Positions 59,414-64,000 of a stretch of 64,000 nt of DNA are shown in pieces. Positions within the stretch are counted from its first letter, which is position 1. The number at the start of each line of letters is the position of its first letter. The notes beneath the pieces are model-generated. The model worked only from the letters and a program-made list of their open reading frames with translations, was not told the origin of the DNA and did not search any database. The position numbers and the translations under genes were made by a program. The stretch is from Mycolicibacterium helvum (GTDB lineage: Bacteria; Actinomycetota; Actinomycetes; Mycobacteriales; Mycobacteriaceae). The stretch spans positions 1,302,001 through 1,366,000 of the forward strand of contig NZ_AP022596.1 in NCBI RefSeq assembly GCF_010731895.1. The letters are read 5' to 3'.

Positions 59414-60298
59414 ATGGCCAAACGACTACAACCTCATTTCGAAGACGTACAAGCCCACTACGACTTGTCCGACGATTTCTTCCGGCTTTTCCTCGATCCG
59501 ACCCAGACCTACAGCTGCGCGTACTTCGAACGCGATGACATGACTTTGGAACAGGCCCAGATCGCCAAGATCGACCTCGCGCTGGGCAAATTGGGCCTTC
59601 AGCCGGGCATGACTTTGCTGGATATCGGCTGTGGATGGGGCGCCACCATGATGCGCGCCCTGGAGAAGCACGACGTCAATGTCATCGGCCTGACGCTGTC
59701 GAAAAACCAGCGCGATCATGTCGAGCGGATCTTCGAAACAACCGCCAGCCCCCGGGACAAGCGCGTCGAGCTCGAAGGCTGGGAGCAGTTCGACGAGCCG
59801 GTCGACCGGATCGTATCGATCGGTGCCTTCGAGCATTTCGGCTTCGACCGCTACGACGACTTCTTCGCGATGGCCCACCGGGTGCTACCCGACGACGGGG
59901 TGATGCTGCTGCACACGATCACGTCGTTCACGTTTGACCAAATGGCGCAGCGGAAGGTCCCGCTCACGTTCGAGGCGGCACGGTTCGCGAAGTTCATGCT
60001 CACCGAGATCTTCCCGGGTGGCCGGCTGCCGACGGTGGAAAAGGTCGAAGACCATTCGAGCAGAGCCGGCTTCACGCTGACGCGTGTCCAGTCGTTGCAA
60101 CCGCACTACGCGCGCACACTGGATTGTTGGGCGGCGGCGCTGGAAGCCAACCGCGACAAGGCCATCGAGGTGCAGTCCGAGGAGGTGTATGAGCGGTACA
60201 TGAAGTACCTCACCGGCTGTGCGCGTGGATTCCGGGTCGGATACATCGACGTCGATCAGTTCACGCTCGAGAAGCAGCCGAAGGACACGCACCGTTAA
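59414..60298 (+). CDS. mmaA2: Mycolic acid methyltransferase / cyclopropane synthase (MmaA2-like)
   Basis: 294 residues, start at the ATG 59414 (the frame is open upstream). [19 protein letters not shown] and FLDPTQTYSCAYFERDDMTLEQAQIAKIDLALGKLGLQPGMTLLDIGCGWGATM contain the SAM-binding EIGCGWG-type motif; [15 protein letters not shown] and DRIVSIGAFEHFG line the active site, with the Glu and bicarbonate-binding residues of cyclopropane synthases. The sequence is closest, from memory, to M. tuberculosis MmaA2, which cyclopropanates the distal position of mycolates. It acts on meromycolate chains attached to AcpM. Confidence 0.85.
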   Translation: MAKRLQPHFEDVQAHYDLSDDFFRLFLDPTQTYSCAYFERDDMTLEQAQIAKIDLALGKLGLQPGMTLLDIGCGWGATMMRALEKHDVNVIGLTLSKNQRDHVERIFETTASPRDKRVELEGWEQFDEPVDRIVSIGAFEHFGFDRYDDFFAMAHRVLPDDGVMLLHTITSFTFDQMAQRKVPLTFEAARFAKFMLTEIFPGGRLPTVEKVEDHSSRAGFTLTRVQSLQPHYARTLDCWAAALEANRDKAIEVQSEEVYERYMKYLTGCARGFRVGYIDVDQFTLEKQPKDTHR

Positions 60299-60430
60299 CG
60301 CACTGCTTGACGGCCGTTCCGATGGGCCGAGACGGTATGGTCCAGATCACATAGTGCATACTGGCGCGCAAACCCATTCGCGGGGGCAGTGGAGTAGTTC
60401 GATCAGAAAAATCAGGAAGGCTTAACACTC

Positions 60431-61324
60431 ATGCCCGAGGCAACCGAGACCAAGGACATGCGGCCCCATTTCGAAGAGATCCAGGCGCATTACGACCTTT
60501 CAGACGACTTCTTCGGCGTGTTCCAGGACCCGACACGCAAGTACAGCTGCGCATACTTCACCGGACCGAATGCCACCCTCTCCGAAGCCCAGATCGCCAA
60601 TGTCGACCAGCACCTGGACCGCTTGGACCTCAAGCCCGGCATGACCCTGCTCGAGGTGGGCTGCGGTTGGGGCCTGACGCTGCAGCGCGCGATGGAGAAG
60701 TACGACGTCAATGTGATCGGCTTGACGCTGTCGAAGAACCAGAAGGCCTACTGCGAGCAGCTGCTGGGCAAGATCGACACGACGCGCACGTTCGATGTTC
60801 GGCTGGAAGGTTGGGAGCAGTTCCACACCCCCGTCGACCGCATTGTGTCGATTGAGGCTATCGAGCACTTCGGCTTCGAGCGCTTCGATGACTTCTTCAA
60901 GAACTCCTTCGACATCCTGCCCGACGACGGCCGGATGACCATCCAGAGCAGCTGCGGCTACCACCCCGACGACCTGGCCGCCCGTGGCAAGAAGCTGACA
61001 TTCGAATTGGCCCGCTTCGCCAAGTTCATGGTCGACGTGATCTTCCCCGGCGGCCGTATCCCGAGCACCAAGATGTTGGTCCAGCACGGCGAGAAGGCCG
61101 GGTTCGTCGTACCTGAGCCGCTGTCCCTGCGCAATCACTACATCAAGACCCTCGGCATCTGGGCAGCGCGGCTGGAATGGCACAAGGACGAGGCCATTGC
61201 GGCCGCGGGCATCGAGAGCTACGACAACTACATGCGGTACCTGACCGGCTGCCAGTACTACTACGTCGACGAGGCGATCGACGTGAGCCTGGTGACCTAT
61301 CTCAAGCCGGGTGCGGCCGCCTAG
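60431..61324 (+). CDS. mmaA4: Mycolic acid methyltransferase (MmaA4-like)
   Basis: 297 residues. [65 protein letters not shown] and [22 protein letters not shown] are as in the mycolic acid methyltransferase family; the end [14 protein letters not shown] matches that of MmaA4 (Hma). MmaA4 adds a methyl and hydroxyl to meromycolate, the precursor of methoxy- and keto-mycolates. It could instead be another paralogue of the family in rapid growers. AGGAAGG lies upstream of the ATG. It is 132 nt after the MmaA2-like gene, with a terminator following. Confidence 0.82.
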   Translation: MPEATETKDMRPHFEEIQAHYDLSDDFFGVFQDPTRKYSCAYFTGPNATLSEAQIANVDQHLDRLDLKPGMTLLEVGCGWGLTLQRAMEKYDVNVIGLTLSKNQKAYCEQLLGKIDTTRTFDVRLEGWEQFHTPVDRIVSIEAIEHFGFERFDDFFKNSFDILPDDGRMTIQSSCGYHPDDLAARGKKLTFELARFAKFMVDVIFPGGRIPSTKMLVQHGEKAGFVVPEPLSLRNHYIKTLGIWAARLEWHKDEAIAAAGIESYDNYMRYLTGCQYYYVDEAIDVSLVTYLKPGAAA

Positions 61325-61345
61325 TCCGCGCCACCAGACGCACAG

Positions 61346-61375
61346 TCCCCCGCCACGCCAAAGCGTGGCGGGGGA
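61346..61375 (+). terminator. Hairpin terminator after mmaA4-like gene
   Basis: A perfect 13-bp stem (TCCCCCGCCACGC) with a 4-nt loop lies 21 nt beyond the stop codon. The following T run is only three bases long, so termination may be partial. Confidence 0.72.
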
Positions 61376-61847
61376 TTTCATGTCCGCCGACCCATGTCGG
61401 ATCAAGCGGGCGCCGTTCGTCGGACAGGTAGAGAGTTCAACCAGCGGATCACGCGGGCCAAAAATAAGATCTGCCAAGCGAGTATCCCGCTACCAGTGCC
61501 GCCACGGGAACTGCGGGGAGAGCGCACGCCGCACGTACTGTCGTGCATCTCCTCGGTGCTCACCGATGGGTAGTGGTCGTCGGCCGGCCAGCGAACTGTG
61601 CGCGCTGATGCCCGCGGAGTTGGCGGTCCATGCGGTGCATGCACTTGTGTTGCTTCATGATTCACGTTGATCAACCCGAACGGATACAGCCGGTGAATCG
61701 GTGCCATAGGAGGAGCAGGACCGGCGCAGCGAAGCCGTCGATTGGTATCGGAAGGCGATGGAACTCAACGGCTCTGAACCCGGGCGAGTATTTCTCCGTC
61801 GGCGAATCGCCGACTACGGCGGCTGACCGCGAGTTAGTGTCGGGGTC
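61376..61847. other. Intergenic region between mmaA4-like gene and esterase
   Basis: 472 bp with no supportable gene on either strand. Several short frames lack any family motif. Confidence 0.45.
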
Positions 61848-62912
61848 ATGGCAGTTGGCCGGCTCGCTGATCCGAATTGCACACTCGGCACCGATCCCCG
61901 ATCGGATCCGCGGATGGTGGCGGCATTCGCCCCGATCGGTCTGGCCGACCCGTTTCCTGATGCACCGCTGACGGTCGACTCGCCGTTGGCGGATCGGTTG
62001 GCATATGCGGCGGCCGCCGAGGAAGCTGTCGGCGGCGTGCTCAACGCGTTCGCGTCGGCCGCTCCTGCTCCCGACGGAGTCACCACGACGACGGTGACGA
62101 TTCCCGGTAACGACGGCAACGAGATCACGCTGTTCGTCAGCCGCCCGGACCGGGCCCACGGCCCGTTGCCTGCGGTGGTGCATTTCCACGGCGGGGCGAT
62201 GGCAATCGCCAGTGCCGGGGATCCCGCGTACCGGCATATCCGGGAGAGCCTGGCGGCCACCGGCCTGGTGGCGGTTGGGGTGGAGTTCCGCAATTCCGGT
62301 GGTCGGCTCGGCGCACATCCGTACCCAGCGGGGTTGAACGACTGCGCGGCCGCCACCCGGTGGGTGCACGCCAACGCCGCCGATCTCGGGGTGAGCCATC
62401 TGATCGTCGCCGGCGAGTCCGGTGGCGGAAACCTGACGCTGACCGTCACACACAAGGCCAAACGCGAAGGGTGGCTCAGCGAGATCGCTGGGGCATACGC
62501 CCAGTGCCCCTACATCTCCAATCGCTGGCTGGACTATCCCGATGAACTGCCGTCGTTGCGGGAGAACGACGGCTACTTCATCAGCTGCCAGCAGGCCGCG
62601 TTGCTGGGCTCGATCTACGACCCGAGCGAGACACATAACGAGGATCCGACCTGCTGGGCGGGGCTGGCCAGCCACGACGACCTGGTTGGCCTGCCGCCCC
62701 ACGTGATCTCGGTGAACGAACTCGATCCCCTGCGGGACGAGGGCCTCGCCCACTACCGCCGGCTGCTCGCTGCGGGAGTTCCCGCGGCAGGGCGGATCGT
62801 GGTCGGCACGTGTCATGGCGGGGACTTGCTGTTCCCGGCGTTGATGCCGGAGGTTTTTGCGGCCTCAGTGCGTGACGTCAGCGGTTTCGCGCACTCGGTG
62901 GGTTGTTATTAA
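61848..62912 (+). CDS. HSL-type alpha/beta-hydrolase (esterase)
   Basis: 354 residues of the hormone-sensitive lipase family. AVVHFHGGAMAIASAG holds the HGG oxyanion motif, LIVAGESGGGNLTLTV the nucleophile in GESGG, NELDPLRDEG the acid and GTCHGGD the His. A helical cap of about 70 residues precedes the core. No signal peptide. Such esterases act on short-chain esters and are abundant in mycobacteria (Lip family). No specific partner is seen. Confidence 0.87.
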   Translation: MAVGRLADPNCTLGTDPRSDPRMVAAFAPIGLADPFPDAPLTVDSPLADRLAYAAAAEEAVGGVLNAFASAAPAPDGVTTTTVTIPGNDGNEITLFVSRPDRAHGPLPAVVHFHGGAMAIASAGDPAYRHIRESLAATGLVAVGVEFRNSGGRLGAHPYPAGLNDCAAATRWVHANAADLGVSHLIVAGESGGGNLTLTVTHKAKREGWLSEIAGAYAQCPYISNRWLDYPDELPSLRENDGYFISCQQAALLGSIYDPSETHNEDPTCWAGLASHDDLVGLPPHVISVNELDPLRDEGLAHYRRLLAAGVPAAGRIVVGTCHGGDLLFPALMPEVFAASVRDVSGFAHSVGCY

Positions 62913-63108
62913 GAGCCATTAAATGCCCTGCATCCCAGCGTCGACCGATTCGGTGCAGCCGAGGGTCTTATCGATATCAAATTTCGAGGCGAGCAGGCAA
63001 GGAAAAACGTCCGCCGATCAGCACCGTTTCGGTTGACAGGGGGTAGCACCTCTGCGAGTATTGGCTCAACCCGTTATGGGATCTTGACCACACTTTTGGG
63101 GGGTAGTT

Positions 63109-63585
63109 ATGTCGGTCATCGCTACAAAACTTCAGACCACCGCTGGTGCCGCGATCATCGCGGCCGCAGCTGTGATGACGCCGGCCGTTGCTCACGCAGC
63201 GCCAAGCCTGGCTTCGTTCTCCGAGGGAATCGGCAACTCCGCCGAGCTCCTCATCGACCCGGTGGTCATCGTGGCCACCCCCGGTGCGCACAAGAGTGCC
63301 GCGGCGAGCGTGACGGCCAACTCGACGCCGCCCGCCCAGGTCATCCAGACATTCATCTCAGGGTTTGTTGACGCAGCCCAGAGCGCCGTCAAGGCAGGCG
63401 TCCAGTATTTCGGGACGTGGGTCTACGGCGGTCTCGCGTTCACCGGCCTGGCGTTCTCGTTGGCGGGTCAGATCCTTCCCGGCCCGATCGGCGACGCCTT
63501 CACCAACGTCGGCACCGGATTCGACAACGCAGCCACCAACGTCGCCAAGGCCATCAAGATCGGCCCGTACTCCACTTCGGCCTAA
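63109..63585 (+). CDS. Small secreted protein of unknown function
   Basis: 158 residues. A signal peptide of about 30 residues ends MTPAVAHAAP, with cleavage likely after AHA. The mature part of about 128 residues has a Ser/Ala/Thr-rich start and a hydrophobic, Gly-rich middle (YFGTWVYGGLAFTGLAFSLAGQILPGPIG) that could be a membrane segment. It shows no domain I recognise. GGGGGG precedes the ATG by a few bases, and a terminator follows, so it is a single-gene unit. Confidence 0.7.
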   Translation: MSVIATKLQTTAGAAIIAAAAVMTPAVAHAAPSLASFSEGIGNSAELLIDPVVIVATPGAHKSAAASVTANSTPPAQVIQTFISGFVDAAQSAVKAGVQYFGTWVYGGLAFTGLAFSLAGQILPGPIGDAFTNVGTGFDNAATNVAKAIKIGPYSTSA

Positions 63586-63597
63586 TCAGTCAAAAGA

Positions 63598-63644
63598 AAC
63601 GGCTCGTCAGTTGTTGCCAATCAGCAGCTGGCGGGTCGTTTTTT
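63598..63644 (+). terminator. Intrinsic terminator after the small secreted protein
   Basis: Two 16-bp arms (63598-63613 and 63625-63640) pair with four wobble pairs and are followed by a run of T on the forward strand. Confidence 0.75.
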
Positions 63645-63706
63645 GTTGGCCAACTGTCGCGGTTGATCTTCAAATGCTGACCGCACTGGATATGGGAATT
63701 AATTGA

Positions 63707-64000
63707 GTGAAATTCTTTTCGCGGCGACGGTTCAACGACGACCCGGACGATGACGATGAAGTTGTGACCCACGACGGTGATGACGAGGAACAGCGCTGGT
63801 TCAAGCGCCGCGAGGTCGTTTGGGCCGCGCTGGGAGTTTTGGCCATCGTCATTGTGTTCGGGGGTTGGCTCGGTTTGCGCGCGCAAACCGCGAAATCGAG
63901 CCTTGAGCAAGCTCGCAGCAGTGCACAGCAGGCCAAAGACGCACTCCTGCAGGGAAATACGAAGGATGCATCGCGCTTTGCAGCCGATGCGCAATCACAT
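63707..64000 (+). CDS. DUF4012-type membrane protein, N-terminal fragment
   Basis: 98 codons to the window edge. GTG start, a basic and very acidic cytoplasmic tail (RRRFNDDPDDDDE), one membrane helix (about 42-63, EVVWAALGVLAIVIVFGG), then LEQARSSAQQAKDALLQGN, a helical start typical of DUF4012 proteins. These are large actinobacterial membrane proteins often found near polysaccharide or envelope genes, with no known activity. Cut off by the window. Confidence 0.62.
   Translation, partial: MKFFSRRRFNDDPDDDDEVVTHDGDDEEQRWFKRREVVWAALGVLAIVIVFGGWLGLRAQTAKSSLEQARSSAQQAKDALLQGNTKDASRFAADAQSH

Overview
This window comes from a mycobacterium, most likely a rapidly growing Mycolicibacterium-type species. 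The evidence is the high GC content, the mycolic acid methyltransferases, the Mce ATPase Mkl, a PGRS-type protein, and an rpoB reading frame whose N terminus begins [11 protein letters not shown], as I recall it from M. smegmatis. Gene order follows the M. tuberculosis Rv0641-Rv0687 neighbourhood, mostly inverted: mmaA genes, lipG, UbiB-like kinase, GH38 mannosidase, ROK kinase, rplJ-rplL, mkl, rpoB-rpoC, endonuclease IV, lpqP, fadE8-echA4-PaaX-echA5, then TetR-rpsL-rpsG-fusA-tuf and a mycofactocin-type SDR. No tRNA, rRNA or CRISPR array was seen.

Layout. 1-2.3 kb: start of an SDR gene, arginine deiminase (arcA) and a SHOCT membrane protein. 2.5-7.8 kb: str operon (rpsL, rpsG, fusA, tuf) preceded by a TetR regulator. 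8.2-26.8 kb: an accessory block sitting exactly between two conserved housekeeping segments. It holds a DUF3060 lipoprotein, a TylF-type O-methyltransferase, a CgeB-like glycosyltransferase, a WecB epimerase fused to a second glycosyltransferase-like domain, a small methyltransferase-like protein, three GT2 glycosyltransferases with TPR-like tails, an orphan SecD, a 1154-residue PGRS/collagen-like secreted protein, about 2.4 kb of gene-poor DNA, and a free-standing SecD-head protein. 26.9-33.7 kb: a tightly overlapping fatty-acyl catabolic operon (two crotonases, PaaX regulator, AidB/FadE8-type dehydrogenase), a cupin, an LpqP esterase, endonuclease IV and a RibD-like reductase. 33.8-41.7 kb: rpoC and rpoB with two candidate promoters. 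41.7-45.9 kb: two secreted alpha/beta hydrolases, one carrying two hydrolase domains. 46-50 kb: mkl, rplL, rplJ with an L10-type leader, ROK kinase and a small hypothetical. 50-59.3 kb: GH38 mannosidase, an EEP-fold phosphodiesterase, a WYL regulator with a truncated DinB gene beside it, an intact DinB protein, UbiB-like kinase and LipG. 59.4-64 kb: two mycolic acid methyltransferases, an HSL-type esterase, a small secreted protein and the start of a DUF4012 membrane protein.

The most interesting part is the 8.6-26.8 kb block. Its centre is a secreted protein whose last 478 residues include 158 uninterrupted Gly-X-Thr triplets with almost no proline. Such a sequence offers a Thr in every triplet, and in other systems (Bacillus BclA, Riftia cuticle collagen) Thr of this kind is glycosylated. 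Around it lie five glycosyltransferase-type proteins, a sugar epimerase, a sugar O-methyltransferase-type enzyme and two SecD-derived membrane proteins. I infer, but cannot prove, a dedicated system for export and O-glycosylation of a collagen-like surface protein.
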